DNA of 64,000 nucleotides from Propioniciclava coleopterorum (lineage in GTDB: Bacteria > Actinomycetota > Actinomycetes > Propionibacteriales > Propionibacteriaceae), in assembly GCF_011393335.1 (NCBI RefSeq), contig NZ_CP049865.1, positions 2,188,722 to 2,252,721 on the forward strand, written 5' to 3'. Below the pieces are notes generated by a model. That model had not been told where the DNA came from, did not search any database, and saw only the letters and a program-made list of their open reading frames with translations. The translations under genes were made by a program, and so were the position numbers. Positions within the stretch are counted from its first letter, which is position 1, and each line of letters begins with the position of its first letter. This document shows, in pieces, positions 26,126-36,362 of the stretch.

Positions 26126-26812
26126 CTAACGCGAGCCTCCGCCCTCCGCCGTGGCGCGCGGGCCCGCGGGGCCGGCGGGGTCGCCGGTCAGGCGCGCCAC
26201 GAGCGGGTCGTTGACCCGGCGCGTGAAGAACTCGATGAGCGGGCCGTTGAAGAACGCGGTCATCACGGTGCCCAGCCCGACGGGCCCCCCGGCGACGGCG
26301 GCCGCGACGAGGAACGCCAGGTCCTGCGGGACGCGGACGGCCTTGTACGACCAACCGGTGCGTTCGACGACCATCGGGGCGAGGGCGTCGTACGGGGCGA
26401 TCCCCACGTCGGCGCTCATGTAGGCGGAGGCGCCGAAGTCGAAGATCATGATGCCGACGAGGAAGTACACGATGGCGGTCAGCGGCCGCCCGTCGTGGGG
26501 CAGGATCGGCTGCAGGACGCCCGTGAAGAAGTCGATGAAGAACCCCGTCAGCACCATGTTGATGATCGTCCCGATCCCGATGAACGAGCGGCCCCAGATC
26601 AGCACCGGGAGGAAGAGCGCCGCGTTCGCCAGGAGCTGGAACGGCCCCAACCCCCAGCCCAGCAGCGCTCCGACGCCGGCGTTGAAGGCGGTGTAGGGGT
26701 CGACGCCGACCCCGCCCACGCGCAGGATCGCGGCGCCCAGGCCGAGGATCACCACGCCCGCCAGCGCGTAGAGCGGACGCACGACGCGGCCTCGATTCGG
26801 GTCCTGGGCCAT
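26126..26812 (-). CDS. YczE/YitT-like integral membrane protein
   Basis: 228 residues with about five hydrophobic helices. Features recall the YczE/YitT group: VDPYTAFNAGVGALLGW after helix one, IGTIINMVLTGFFIDFF, DVGIAPYDALAPMVVERTG and GLGTVMTAFFNGPLIEFF. The repeated aliphatic-x-P-Y-D/T pattern is the family trademark. The transported compound, if any, is unknown. It is divergent from the zinc dehydrogenase gene at 26915. Confidence 0.75.
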   Translation of the reverse strand: MAQDPNRGRVVRPLYALAGVVILGLGAAILRVGGVGVDPYTAFNAGVGALLGWGLGPFQLLANAALFLPVLIWGRSFIGIGTIINMVLTGFFIDFFTGVLQPILPHDGRPLTAIVYFLVGIMIFDFGASAYMSADVGIAPYDALAPMVVERTGWSYKAVRVPQDLAFLVAAAVAGGPVGLGTVMTAFFNGPLIEFFTRRVNDPLVARLTGDPAGPAGPRATAEGGGSR

Positions 26813-26914
26813 GGTTGAACTCCTGGGGTGGGGGAGATCGGTGCTGCCTGCCCAGCATCCTAGGACGGCGTTGTGGGGGTATCCAGAGCGCGGACGCCGA
26901 CCTAGCGTGGGGGC

Positions 26915-27967
26915 ATGCAGGCACTGACGATCAGCCCCGGAACCGCCCAGTCGCTCCGGCTCGACGAGATCGACGCACCCCCGGTCCCCGACGGCGAGGT
27001 GCTCGTCGACGGCCTGCTCCTGGGCGTCTGCGGTACCGACCGGGAACTCGCCGACGGCGAGTACGGGTGGGCGCCGCCGGGTCGGGACCGGCTCATCATC
27101 GGCCACGAGTCCCTCGGCCGGGTCGCCCAGGCGCCGCCCGGCTCCGGGTTCGAGCCCGGTGACCTCGTGGCCGGCGTGGTCCGCCGGCCAGACCCGGTGC
27201 CGTGCGGCGCGTGCGCCCACGGTGAGTTCGACTTCTGCCGCAACGGGCGCTACACCGAGCGCGGCATCAAGGAACTGGACGGCTTCGGCGTCCAGCGCTG
27301 GACGTCCGCCCCGGAGTACCTGGTGAAGCTCGATCCGGCGCTCGGGCGGGCGGGCGTCCTGATGGAGCCCTGCTCCGTGGTGGCCAAGGCGTGGGACCAG
27401 GTCGACCGGATCGGCGGCCGCGCCTGGTTCGAACCCCGGACGGCCGTCGTCTGCGGCGCGGGGCCCGTGGGGCTGCTCGCCGCGCTGCTGGGCGTCCAGC
27501 GGGGGCTCGACGTCCACGTCCTCGACGTGGTGACGGCGGGGCCCAAGCCAGGGCTGGTCGCGGACCTGGGCGCCACCTACCACACGGCCGGTCTGGACAC
27601 CCTGCTGGACGAGGTCCGCGTGGACGTGGTGATCGAGACGACGGGCGTCCCGGCCGTCCTCGCGGCGGCCCTGCGGAATGCGACGCCCTACGCGCTCACG
27701 TGCCTGCTCGGCATGCACGACCCCGAGCCGCCCGTCGCCCTCGATCTGGCGACCGTCGGCAGGGACGCGGTGCTGGGCAACACCGTCGTGGTGGGATCGG
27801 TCAACGCCAACGTAGCCCACTGGCGCGCCGCCGCGCAGGCCCTCGGGGAGGCCGACTGCTCCTGGCTGCTGCGGCTCCTCAACCGCACCGTCCCCCTCTC
27901 GCGCGCGCCGGAGGCCTTCGTGCCCCAGCCCGACGACGTGAAGGTGGTCATCGACCTCCAGCCCTGA
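26915..27967 (+). CDS. Zinc-dependent MDR, glucose dehydrogenase-like
   Basis: 350 residues. Catalytic-zinc ligands are visible in GVCGTDRELADGEYG and IIGHESLGRV, with partial structural-zinc cysteines in VPCGACAHGEFDFC; the Rossmann motif is CGAGPVGLLAALLG. The layout (GTDRE, then RYTERGIKELDGFGVQRW) matches the glucose/galactose dehydrogenase group (Glucose_dehyd_C). It should oxidise an aldose to the lactone with NAD(P)+. TAGCGT (26903-26908) six bases upstream of the ATG predicts a leaderless mRNA. Confidence 0.85.
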   Translation: MQALTISPGTAQSLRLDEIDAPPVPDGEVLVDGLLLGVCGTDRELADGEYGWAPPGRDRLIIGHESLGRVAQAPPGSGFEPGDLVAGVVRRPDPVPCGACAHGEFDFCRNGRYTERGIKELDGFGVQRWTSAPEYLVKLDPALGRAGVLMEPCSVVAKAWDQVDRIGGRAWFEPRTAVVCGAGPVGLLAALLGVQRGLDVHVLDVVTAGPKPGLVADLGATYHTAGLDTLLDEVRVDVVIETTGVPAVLAAALRNATPYALTCLLGMHDPEPPVALDLATVGRDAVLGNTVVVGSVNANVAHWRAAAQALGEADCSWLLRLLNRTVPLSRAPEAFVPQPDDVKVVIDLQP

Positions 27968-28030
27968 GGACGCCCCCTCCGGCGTGCCCGCGGGGCGCTA
28001 GCGTTGCCCCGACACCTAGAAGGAGCGACG

Positions 28031-29073
<1,043 letters not shown>

Positions 29074-29074
<1 letters not shown>

Positions 29075-29128
29075 GGCCGGGGCCGGACGCCGAGCGGGCG
29101 CGCCCACCGATCCGCTCGGCCCCGGCCT
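29074..29128. terminator. Long bidirectional terminator
   Basis: AGGCCGGGGCCG (29074-29085) pairs with CGGCCCCGGCCT (29117-29128); an inner CGAGCGG/CCGCTCG pairing fills the loop. It lies between convergent genes and starts at the aldo/keto reductase stop. Confidence 0.75.
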
Positions 29129-29161
29129 GACCCCGGACGCGTCGCGCCCGGGCGGCGCCGA

Positions 29162-30766
29162 TCAGGCGGTGCTCCACGCGGTGGACCGGTCGCGGCCGGC
29201 CGCGATCAGCATCTCGGCCAGCGCCGTGGAGAGCCAGTACGCCGGGAACTCGAGGTGGACGCCGGTGTCGAAGGTCACCGTCCCGTCGCCGAGTTCGAGC
29301 CGCAGGCCGTCGAAGCCGTCCGCGTGCCAGATCTGCGAGGCCGGAAACCACCGGGCCCCCGGCGCCGCCATCGCCTCGGCGCGCGGGGCGCGGACCACCG
29401 CGCGGACCCGCTCGAACGGGCTCGGACCCGCAGCGGCCGGCAGCACCAGCACCCCGTCGCCGTGGACGAACGCGTCCAGGACGACCCCGCGGTCGATCCG
29501 GCCGTCCTCGACGGGGTTCAGCCCGGCCGAGGCGGCCAGGAAGCGTTCGTCCGGGTCGCGGGGGAGCCGCAGGTCCTCGTCGCCGTGGTGCGCGGCGATG
29601 AACGCCCTCAGCGGCTCGTTGCTGGAACCGGAGACCGCGTCCCGCAACGCCTCGGCCAGCCCGGGCGGGTCGTCCCACACCACGTGGTCGTCGCCGCCGA
29701 GGGACCAGTCGATCCGCAGCGCCCGCACGCCGAGCGCGACCCGGCTCGCGGTCAGCAGTTCCCACTCGAAGTCGGCGCCGACGAACGCCGGGTCGGTCAG
29801 CACCGAGCGCGGCGTGGGCTCCTGGCCGCCGTCCAGGATCTCCTCCATGCTCAGCCACTTCAGCTGGTCCCCCGCCCGCTGTGCGACCTCGTCCCAGCCG
29901 ACCGCCGGGTACGGGGCGACCAGCAGGCCGTCCTCCAGGTCGGTCAGGGACGCGAGGCCGCGGTCGAGCAGGTCGACGGCGAGTTCGCCGCGGGGCGCGA
30001 AGCCGCCCGGGCTCGCGGCCAGGATCCGCTGGTGCGCCTCCGCCATGGACGCCCGCGCCCGGCCGTGGTCGAACAGGTCGAGCCGCATCCGGGTCTCCGC
30101 CCCGTGCTCGGCGGCGCGGGCCAGGACGGCGCGGGCGTCCGTCAGGGCGGTGCGGGGCGCGATCCGGCCGGCCGCGCGGGTGGCGCGCTCCTCGCGGGCG
30201 TGCTCGCCGGTGCCGGCGATGGCGCGGTACACCGCGGCCCGCAGCTTCAGGATCCAGCCGAGATCCGCCCGGGCGGCGCGCTGGGTGAGCCGCTCGCCGA
30301 ACGGGTCGGTCCCGCCGCCGGCCGCGCTGAGTTCGGCGGTCAGCAGCGCCCGGAACTGGTCGGTGGTCAGCAGGGCCAGCGTCGGCACGCCGACCCGGAG
30401 CAGGCCGCGGTCGTGATCGACGCGCAGCGCCGGTTCGCCGTCGAGCGCCAGGCGCTCGGGCGGTGCGACGCGGGCGGCGCGCGCCGCCTCGGTCAGGGTG
30501 TCGCGGAGCCGGGGGTGCGGCGTCGGGTCGAGCGGGGTGTCGATCTGGACGGGCGGTGGCCCGTCCCCCTCGCCGCGGCGGGGGAACGCGAGCCCGAGCA
30601 CGATGAGCGCCAGGACCAGGCAGACGGTGCGCACGAACGGCCCCCAGCCGAGGCCCAGCTCGAGCCACAGCCCCAGCGCGGCGATCCCGCCGGCGATCAG
30701 CACCGGGATCAGGAACTGGACGACCGAGGCGACGGTGAGCCGCACGCGGCTCGGGCCTGAAGGCAT
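29162..30766 (-). CDS. Membrane protein related to M48 peptidases, apparently inactive
   Basis: 534 residues: two N-terminal membrane helices (VVQFLIPVLIAGGIAALGLW and TVCLVLALIVLGLAF), then a cytosolic region. The segment RGLLRVGVPTLALLTTDQFRALLTAELSAAGG lines up with the part of M48 metallopeptidases that precedes and includes the HExxH helix, but the histidines are gone (AELSA). A later AREERATRAAG resembles the ExxxD region, also altered. A C-terminal half of ~300 residues has no domain I recognise. Most likely a pseudo-protease; the M48 relation is moderate. Start ATG 30766 has GGAGTC-type SD upstream. Confidence 0.6.
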   Translation of the reverse strand: MPSGPSRVRLTVASVVQFLIPVLIAGGIAALGLWLELGLGWGPFVRTVCLVLALIVLGLAFPRRGEGDGPPPVQIDTPLDPTPHPRLRDTLTEAARAARVAPPERLALDGEPALRVDHDRGLLRVGVPTLALLTTDQFRALLTAELSAAGGGTDPFGERLTQRAARADLGWILKLRAAVYRAIAGTGEHAREERATRAAGRIAPRTALTDARAVLARAAEHGAETRMRLDLFDHGRARASMAEAHQRILAASPGGFAPRGELAVDLLDRGLASLTDLEDGLLVAPYPAVGWDEVAQRAGDQLKWLSMEEILDGGQEPTPRSVLTDPAFVGADFEWELLTASRVALGVRALRIDWSLGGDDHVVWDDPPGLAEALRDAVSGSSNEPLRAFIAAHHGDEDLRLPRDPDERFLAASAGLNPVEDGRIDRGVVLDAFVHGDGVLVLPAAAGPSPFERVRAVVRAPRAEAMAAPGARWFPASQIWHADGFDGLRLELGDGTVTFDTGVHLEFPAYWLSTALAEMLIAAGRDRSTAWSTA

Positions 30767-30834
30767 GACGGGACTCCTCGGGAGGGGGCGGTGGCACCGC
30801 AGAGGCTATCGCCCCGGCGAGCCGATGCCGGTGG

Positions 30835-32121
30835 TCATTCCGGGGCGCGGGGAAGCTCGCGACGCGATCCGTAGGCGCTCAGCAGGAACGGCAGCGCGGA
30901 GAGGGCCTGCACCAGCGCGCCGACCCACAGCGTCTCGCGGGCGCCGATCAGCGAGCCCAGGCCCCCGGCCAGCAGCGCCCCGAGCGGCATGATGCCCCAC
31001 ACCACGAACCGGATCGACGCGTTCATCCGCCCCAGCAGGCGCGGCGGGCACAGCCGCTGCCGCGCCGTGACCTGCACCATGTTGTAGCTGACGACGCAGA
31101 AGCTCAGCACCACCTCCGCGACGGAGAGGACGACGATCGCACGGGTGACGTCCAGCCCCGCGGCGACCGGGAACAGCGCCGTCGCGACGGCCGCCAGCGC
31201 CATCGACAGCCGCAGCATGACGCCCTCGCCGAGACGCTCGGCCAGGCGCGCCGCGAGCAGCGACCCGATGATTCCGCCCACCGCACCCGCGGTGAACAGG
31301 ACGCCGAGCATCGCCGGGGGCGCGCCGACGTCCCGGAGCACGACCAGCGTCAGCAGGGTGAAGACGATCGTCGAGCCGAGGTTGGACAACCCGGTCGTCG
31401 TGACGAGCAGCCGCAGCAACGGCTGGGACGCCACGAACGCGATGCCCTCCCGGATCTCCACGAACAGGTTCTGCCGCTCGGACGCCGGAGCCGGGACCTC
31501 GTCGTCCCGGATGAACCCCAGCAGGAACGCTGACAGCGCGAACCCGATCGCGTTGGCCAGCATGAGGAAGGGGGCGGCGATCACGGCGAGCAGCCCGCCG
31601 GCGACGCCGGGGCCGCCCAGCCGCGCGACCTGCGCGACGCCCTCCAGGACGCCGTTGGCGCGCCCCACCTGCGCGCTGGGCACCAGGATCGGCAGGTAGC
31701 TCTGGTAGCCGACGTCGAAGAACACCGTGGCGACCCCGACCACGCCGGCGATGACGTAGAGGTGCCAGATGTGCAGGACGCCGGTCGCCCACAGCACGGG
31801 GATGGCGCAGATGGCGAGCGCGCGCACCCAGTCCGCCACGATCATCACCCGCCGCTTGCGCATCCGGTCGACCCAGCCGCCCGCGAGCAGGCCCACCAGG
31901 AGGAAGGCCGCGGTGTTGGCGGCGTTGAGGTAGCCCATCTCGGCCTCGGTGGCGTGCAGAAGCGTCACGGCGATGACCGGCATGGCGAGCAGTTCGAACT
32001 GGAAGCCGAACTGGCTCAGCGCCTGGCCGGCGAGCAGCAGTCGGAAGCCGGGGTGGCGCAGCGGGGATCCCGGATCCCGGCCGGGCGCCGGCGGCGAGGC
32101 GGGCGTGGACACGGCGTCCAT
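30835..32121 (-). CDS. MFS transporter, EntS-like exporter
   Basis: 428 residues with about twelve membrane helices and the MFS loop motif GGWVDRMRKRRVMIVADWVRA between helices 2 and 3. Overall order (FRLLLAGQALSQFGFQFE at the start, YNMVQVTARQRLCPPRLLGRMNASIRF in the later loop) resembles the MFS_3/enterobactin-exporter group, common as siderophore or drug efflux pumps. No biosynthetic cluster is adjacent, so the cargo is unknown. GGAAGG precedes the ATG. Confidence 0.88.
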   Translation of the reverse strand: MDAVSTPASPPAPGRDPGSPLRHPGFRLLLAGQALSQFGFQFELLAMPVIAVTLLHATEAEMGYLNAANTAAFLLVGLLAGGWVDRMRKRRVMIVADWVRALAICAIPVLWATGVLHIWHLYVIAGVVGVATVFFDVGYQSYLPILVPSAQVGRANGVLEGVAQVARLGGPGVAGGLLAVIAAPFLMLANAIGFALSAFLLGFIRDDEVPAPASERQNLFVEIREGIAFVASQPLLRLLVTTTGLSNLGSTIVFTLLTLVVLRDVGAPPAMLGVLFTAGAVGGIIGSLLAARLAERLGEGVMLRLSMALAAVATALFPVAAGLDVTRAIVVLSVAEVVLSFCVVSYNMVQVTARQRLCPPRLLGRMNASIRFVVWGIMPLGALLAGGLGSLIGARETLWVGALVQALSALPFLLSAYGSRRELPRAPE

Positions 32122-32192
32122 CCTTCCACGGCGGCGGGGCCGGAGCGTGGGCGAGGCGCCGCCCGAACGCCGTCCCGGGTAGCGTCGGGGGC

Positions 32193-32948
32193 ATGCTGAA
32201 CGTGGACGGCCTGCTCAACCTGCGCGACCTCGGCGGGACCCCGACCCGGGACGGGGCGGTCGTGTTGCCCGGGCGGCTGTGGCGCTCGGAGAACCAGACG
32301 CTGCTGGAGCCGTCCGCCCTGGCGGCCCTGCAGGAGGCCGGGCTGAGCGACGTGATCGACCTGCGCAGCAACTTCGAGGCGCAGAACTCGCCGTCGCCGT
32401 TCGTGCGGCGTCCCGGGGTGACCTACCACCACCACAGCTACTTCGCCGGCGACTCCGATGCCGCGGTGCTGGCCAAGGCGCTGCCGTGGGAGGGCAAACA
32501 GCAGCAGATCCGCACCGGGGACGAGAATGCCGACACCTACCTCGACTACGTCCACGAGCGGCCCGACTCGGTGCTCGCCGCGGTCCGCGCGATCGCCCAC
32601 GCGCCCGGCGCCGCGCTGGTGCACTGCGCCGTCGGCAAGGACCGCACCGGGTTCACCGTGGCGCTGGCGCTGGGCGCCGTCGGGGTGGCCGACGACCTGA
32701 TCGTCGAGGACTACGCCCGGACCACCGCCGTCATCTGGGAGGTGGCGCAGCGGCTGTGGCAGGACCCGACCTACGCGCACCGCACCAACGCGGTCACCGC
32801 CGAGCACCTCGCCGCCCGGCCCGAGTCGATGCGCGCCGTGCTGGGCTACCTGGACGCCGAGCACGGGGGCGTGGCGCCGCTGCTGCGCGGGCTCGGCTGG
32901 ACCGACGCCGACCAGGACGCCCTGGCCGCCCACCTGCTCGGCTCCTAG
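32193..32948 (+). CDS. Tyrosine/serine protein phosphatase (PtpB-like)
   Basis: 251 residues with the P-loop HCAVGKDRTG (Cys145, Arg151), matching Cx5R of the Y_phosphatase3/PtpB group, whose P-loop often carries K-D-R. N-terminal LRDLGGTPTRDG and LWRSENQTLLEP are family-typical. Expected to dephosphorylate phosphotyrosine, phosphoserine or phosphoinositides. TAGCGT (32180-32185) seven bases before the ATG implies a leaderless mRNA. No signal peptide. Confidence 0.9.
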   Translation: MLNVDGLLNLRDLGGTPTRDGAVVLPGRLWRSENQTLLEPSALAALQEAGLSDVIDLRSNFEAQNSPSPFVRRPGVTYHHHSYFAGDSDAAVLAKALPWEGKQQQIRTGDENADTYLDYVHERPDSVLAAVRAIAHAPGAALVHCAVGKDRTGFTVALALGAVGVADDLIVEDYARTTAVIWEVAQRLWQDPTYAHRTNAVTAEHLAARPESMRAVLGYLDAEHGGVAPLLRGLGWTDADQDALAAHLLGS

Positions 32949-32957
32949 CCCCCCGGC

Positions 32958-33323
32958 TCAGAGGAGCGCGTCCAGGACGCCGTAGACCATCAGGCCCAGG
33001 AAGAACGCGACCACCGCGGACGCGACCATCGCCAGCGGCAGCACCACCCCCTGGACGAGGCGGCCCTCGCGGAGGTCCTCGGCGGTGTCCAGGGACGCCG
33101 CGGAGAACGTGGTGAAGCCGCCCAGCAGGCCCGCGGCCAGGACGGGATGCTGCTCGATGCCGCCCGGGATGCTCACGACCAGCGCCATCGCGAACGCGCC
33201 GATCACGTTGGTGACGAAGGTCGCGACCCGCGACGTCTTCCCGGCGCGCACGTGCAGCAGCGTGAGGGAGTAGCGCAGCACCGCGCCCACCCCGCCGGCC
33301 AGGGCGACCCACAGCCAGGTCAT
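32958..33323 (-). CDS. crcB: Fluoride channel CrcB/Fluc, second subunit
   Basis: 121 residues, four membrane helices. Family hallmarks are GGVGAVLRYSLTLL, TFVTNVIGAFAMAL (the conserved Asn of the pore) and LGGFTTFSAASLDT. Fluc channels export fluoride; when two copies sit side by side they form a heterodimer. ATG 33323 overlaps the stop of the other copy (ATGA). No fluoride riboswitch is visible upstream of the pair. Confidence 0.93.
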   Translation of the reverse strand: MTWLWVALAGGVGAVLRYSLTLLHVRAGKTSRVATFVTNVIGAFAMALVVSIPGGIEQHPVLAAGLLGGFTTFSAASLDTAEDLREGRLVQGVVLPLAMVASAVVAFFLGLMVYGVLDALL

Positions 33324-33769
33324 CCGCGGGACCTCCCCAGCGCGTGCCCCACGGCCAGCCCCGCCAGGGCCGCCGCGACGCCCGCGACGATCTGCCCCAG
33401 GACGAACCAGACGAGCCAGCCGGTCGCGGAGTCCCCGTAGCCGACGGCCGCGGAGAAGGCGTCCAGCGTGAACGCGCTGTAGGTGGTGAAGCCGCCCAGC
33501 ACGCCGGTGCCCAGCAGCAGGCGCCACTCGGCGGCGCCCAGCCGGTCCGAGCGCGGCGGCGCGGCCGCCAGCACGCCGATCAGGAACGACCCCAGCACGT
33601 TCGCGACGAGGACCGCGTAGCCGGGCGGGTGGGCCGCGTCGTAGGGGAGCGCCAGGCTCAGCAGATACCGCGCCAGGGTGCCCACGGCGCCGCCGACGAA
33701 GACGAGCCCGAACCGCGCGGGCAGCCCGGGATCGGTCCGCACCGTCAGCGCCGCCCCGCCCGGGGGCAC
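33320..33769 (-). CDS. crcB: Fluoride channel CrcB/Fluc, first subunit
   Basis: 149 residues (GTG start, N-terminus uncertain by ~15 residues). It shows GGAVGTLARYLLSL, VLVANVLGSFLIGV and LGGFTTYSAFTLDAF, the same Fluc signatures as the copy downstream, and four membrane helices. Together they should form the heterodimeric fluoride exporter. Located just downstream of the ether-lipid genes on the same strand, 32 bases after the alkyl-DHAP synthase stop. Confidence 0.92.
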   Translation of the reverse strand: MPPGGAALTVRTDPGLPARFGLVFVGGAVGTLARYLLSLALPYDAAHPPGYAVLVANVLGSFLIGVLAAAPPRSDRLGAAEWRLLLGTGVLGGFTTYSAFTLDAFSAAVGYGDSATGWLVWFVLGQIVAGVAAALAGLAVGHALGRSRG

Positions 33770-33801
33770 CGGGGCGTCCGAGCGGGGTGGCGGGGATCAC
33801 G

Positions 33802-35508
33802 TCAGTCGAGCGCGTCGAACAGCGAGATCGCGGGGTCGATGATCTTGCCCGGGTTGAGGTTGCGGCCCGGGTCGGTCGCGTCGAACAGCGAGCGCATGAT
33901 CGCCACGCCCTCGGCGGAGACCACCTGCTCCATCCAGGGGGCGTGCTCCATCCCGACGCCGTGGTGGTGCGACAGCGTCCCGCCGTTGTCGACGAAGGCC
34001 TGCTGGATCGAGGTCTTCAGCAGCGCGTACTCGGCGTCGGGGTTGTCGCCGACCTTGAACGCGAAGGTGAAGTACAGGCAGGCGCCCACGTGGTAGGAGT
34101 GCGACAGGTGGCACATCACCCAGCCCTTGCGTCCCAGCTGCTGGTAGGCCTTCTCGGCGGCCGCGTACACGGCGCGGTGGATGCCGTTGAGCTTCGACCA
34201 GGGCGCGGCCGTCTCGGACACGTCGCCCATGACGTCCTGCTCCAGCAGGAAGTCCCGCAGGTAGGGGGTGTCGAACTTCTTCTGGTCGTAGAGCGCGCCG
34301 GGGCCGGTCCCCAGCACCAGGGCGCCGTGCGTCTTCGCGATCTTGTCCACCGCCTTGCGGCGGCGGGCGACGTCCTCGGCGGACCCCTCGAAGCAGACGT
34401 AGCTGATGCACATCTGGTCGGTGTCCCAGCCGCGCTTGCGCATCAGCGCCCACAGGCCCTTCTGCCCGGCGGCCTCCACCTTCTTCTTCACGGTCGTGGC
34501 GGCCTTCTGGGTGGCCAGGGAGAAGCCGGTCTCGTTGCCGTCGGAGATCCGCACGAAGGTCGTGGGGATCTCCTCGTCGGAGATCTGCCGGATCGCGGCG
34601 ACCGCGGTCTTCCACTCGGGGTACATGTAGGCCACGACGGTGCGCTCGGCGGGCAGGCGGTGCACCTGCACCCACAGCTCGGTGATGACGCCGAGGCGTC
34701 CCTCCGAGCCGATGAACATCTCGCGCAGCGACGGCCCGGTCGACTCGCTGGGGACCGGCTTGAGCGACACGGTGCCCGAGGGACGCACCACGGTCATGCC
34801 GCGGACGATGTCGGCGATGTCGCCGTACTTGTCCGACTGCATGCCCGAGGAGCGCGTCGCGGCCCAGCCGCCGACGGTGGAGTGGGTGAACGAGTCGGGC
34901 ATGTGGCCCAGCGTCCAGCCGCGGTCGTTGAGCGCCTCCTCCAGCGCGGGGCCCTGCATGCCGCCGCCGACGCGGGCCAGCCCGGCCTCCTCGTCGAGCT
35001 CGTACAGGCCGGCCAGCAGCCCGGTGTCGAGCGACACGATCGGACGCCGCTCCGCCGGGTCGAGCTGCAGCGAGCGGGCGATGTTCGTGCCGCCGCCGTA
35101 GGGCACGACGACGGCGTCCTGCTCCACGGCCGCCGCGAGGACGGCCGCGACCTCGGCGTCCGTGCGCGGGTAGACGACCACCTCGGGCAGCCGGCCGTAG
35201 TCGCCGCGGGACACGTGCAGCAGTTCGGTGACCGAGCTGCCGTGGCCGTGGACGACCCGCTCGTGGGCGTCGGTGGTGACCTGGTCGGCGTCGGTGGCCG
35301 CGACGAGCGCCTCGAGCAGCGCGCCGGGGACCTCGGACTCGGCCACCGTGGCGGGGTCGAACGCGATGGTGTCGATCTTGCGGGGACGCAGGTCGATGTT
35401 GAGCGCCTTCTTCACGAACGGCGCGAAGGCGGGCTTGTTGAGGTAGTTGAAGAACACACCCTCCTCGCCCCAACCCCACCACTTCATGTGCTTGACGTCG
35501 GGCTTCAT
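33802..35508 (-). CDS. Alkyldihydroxyacetonephosphate synthase homologue (FAD)
   Basis: 568 residues. The PCMH-type FAD domain shows VVVYPRTDAEVAAVL and VVPYGGGTNIARSL; the C-terminal cap shows the features that set alkyl-DHAP synthase (AGPS) apart from other VAO flavoenzymes: SHSYHVGACLYFTF with the active-site tyrosine (Tyr472) and the triple-histidine motif LSHHHGVG (His514-516). AGPS replaces the acyl chain of acyl-DHAP by a fatty alcohol, creating the glycerol ether bond. It is ATGA-coupled to the SDR gene upstream and divergent from a fatty acyl-CoA reductase, the enzyme that would supply the alcohol. Confidence 0.85.
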   Translation of the reverse strand: MKPDVKHMKWWGWGEEGVFFNYLNKPAFAPFVKKALNIDLRPRKIDTIAFDPATVAESEVPGALLEALVAATDADQVTTDAHERVVHGHGSSVTELLHVSRGDYGRLPEVVVYPRTDAEVAAVLAAAVEQDAVVVPYGGGTNIARSLQLDPAERRPIVSLDTGLLAGLYELDEEAGLARVGGGMQGPALEEALNDRGWTLGHMPDSFTHSTVGGWAATRSSGMQSDKYGDIADIVRGMTVVRPSGTVSLKPVPSESTGPSLREMFIGSEGRLGVITELWVQVHRLPAERTVVAYMYPEWKTAVAAIRQISDEEIPTTFVRISDGNETGFSLATQKAATTVKKKVEAAGQKGLWALMRKRGWDTDQMCISYVCFEGSAEDVARRRKAVDKIAKTHGALVLGTGPGALYDQKKFDTPYLRDFLLEQDVMGDVSETAAPWSKLNGIHRAVYAAAEKAYQQLGRKGWVMCHLSHSYHVGACLYFTFAFKVGDNPDAEYALLKTSIQQAFVDNGGTLSHHHGVGMEHAPWMEQVVSAEGVAIMRSLFDATDPGRNLNPGKIIDPAISLFDALD

Positions 35509-36295
35509 GCTTCTCCTTCGGAAACTCGTCGCGTGGTTCGGCGTCCGGAGATCGCCGAGGAGATCGAACGCATGGCGCCGCCGGGCAGCAGGCGCAGGAC
35601 GCCGGCCAGCACCTTGTACCGCAGCGACGGGACGGAGACGACCGCGCCGCGCGCCGCGTCCCGCAGCGCCTCGCGCGCCACCTGGTCGGGGCTGAGCCAC
35701 AGGGCGGCGGGCACCTTCGAGCGCTTCGCCCGGCCGCCGCGGGCGTGGAACTCCGTGCGCACCCAGCCCGGCAGCACCGCCGTGACGTTCACGCCCGTCC
35801 CCGCGAGCTCGTTGGCCAGCACCTCGGTGATCGCGAGCGCGTACGCCTTGAGCGCGGAGTAGGAGTCCTGCCGGGTCAGCGCCGAGACCGACACCACGGT
35901 GATGATGCTGCCCTGCCCGCGCTCGATCATCGCGGGGCCGCGGCGGACGCCAGGACGCGGGGCGTGCGGCCCATCGCCTCGTACGCCCGGTCGGCCAGCT
36001 CGTCGTCGCCGCCGACCAGCGGCGTCTTGAGCGAGAAGCCCGCGTTGTTGATGAGGAGGTCGAAGTCCCCGGTCCGCAACCGGTCGGCGACCCGCTCGAC
36101 GTCGTCGCGGTCGCTGAGGTCGGCCGCCAGGGTGTCCACCCGGACGCCGAAGGCGTGGGAGAGGTCCGCGGCGACGGTGCGCAGGCGGTCGACGTCGCGG
36201 GCGACCAGCACCAGGGGGCGGCCCTCGCGCGCCAGGGCGCGGGCGAAGGCGAGCCCGATGCCGGACGTCCCACCGGTGATGAGCGCTGCCCGCAT
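35505..36295 (-). pseudogene. Short-chain dehydrogenase/reductase, frameshifted at a G-run
   Basis: Frame one (ATG 36295) gives the nucleotide motif TGGTSGIGLAFARAL, an Asp-containing beta-4 and DLLINNAGFSLKTP; frame two gives IERGQGSIITVVSVSAL, the Y-x3-K pair in SYSALKAYALA, VLPGWVRTEFH and a normal end. The gene is 791 bases, one short of a codon multiple; a fifth G in GGGG (35934-35937, CCCC on the coding strand) restores AAPAMIERG. It overlaps the alkyl-DHAP synthase start (ATGA) and would suit the reductase that converts alkyl/acyl-DHAP to the glycerol-3-phosphate derivative. Confidence 0.82.
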
Positions 36296-36362
36296 GGGAA
36301 GTCACGCTACATTACGCTGCTCGTGCTGAAGCATCCCCGTGGTGCTTTTGGAAGGAGCACCC

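Noticed and set aside
33770-33801. Fluoride riboswitch before the crcB pair
   Set aside because: Only 32 bases separate the upstream stop from the crcB start; no room or motif for the aptamer.
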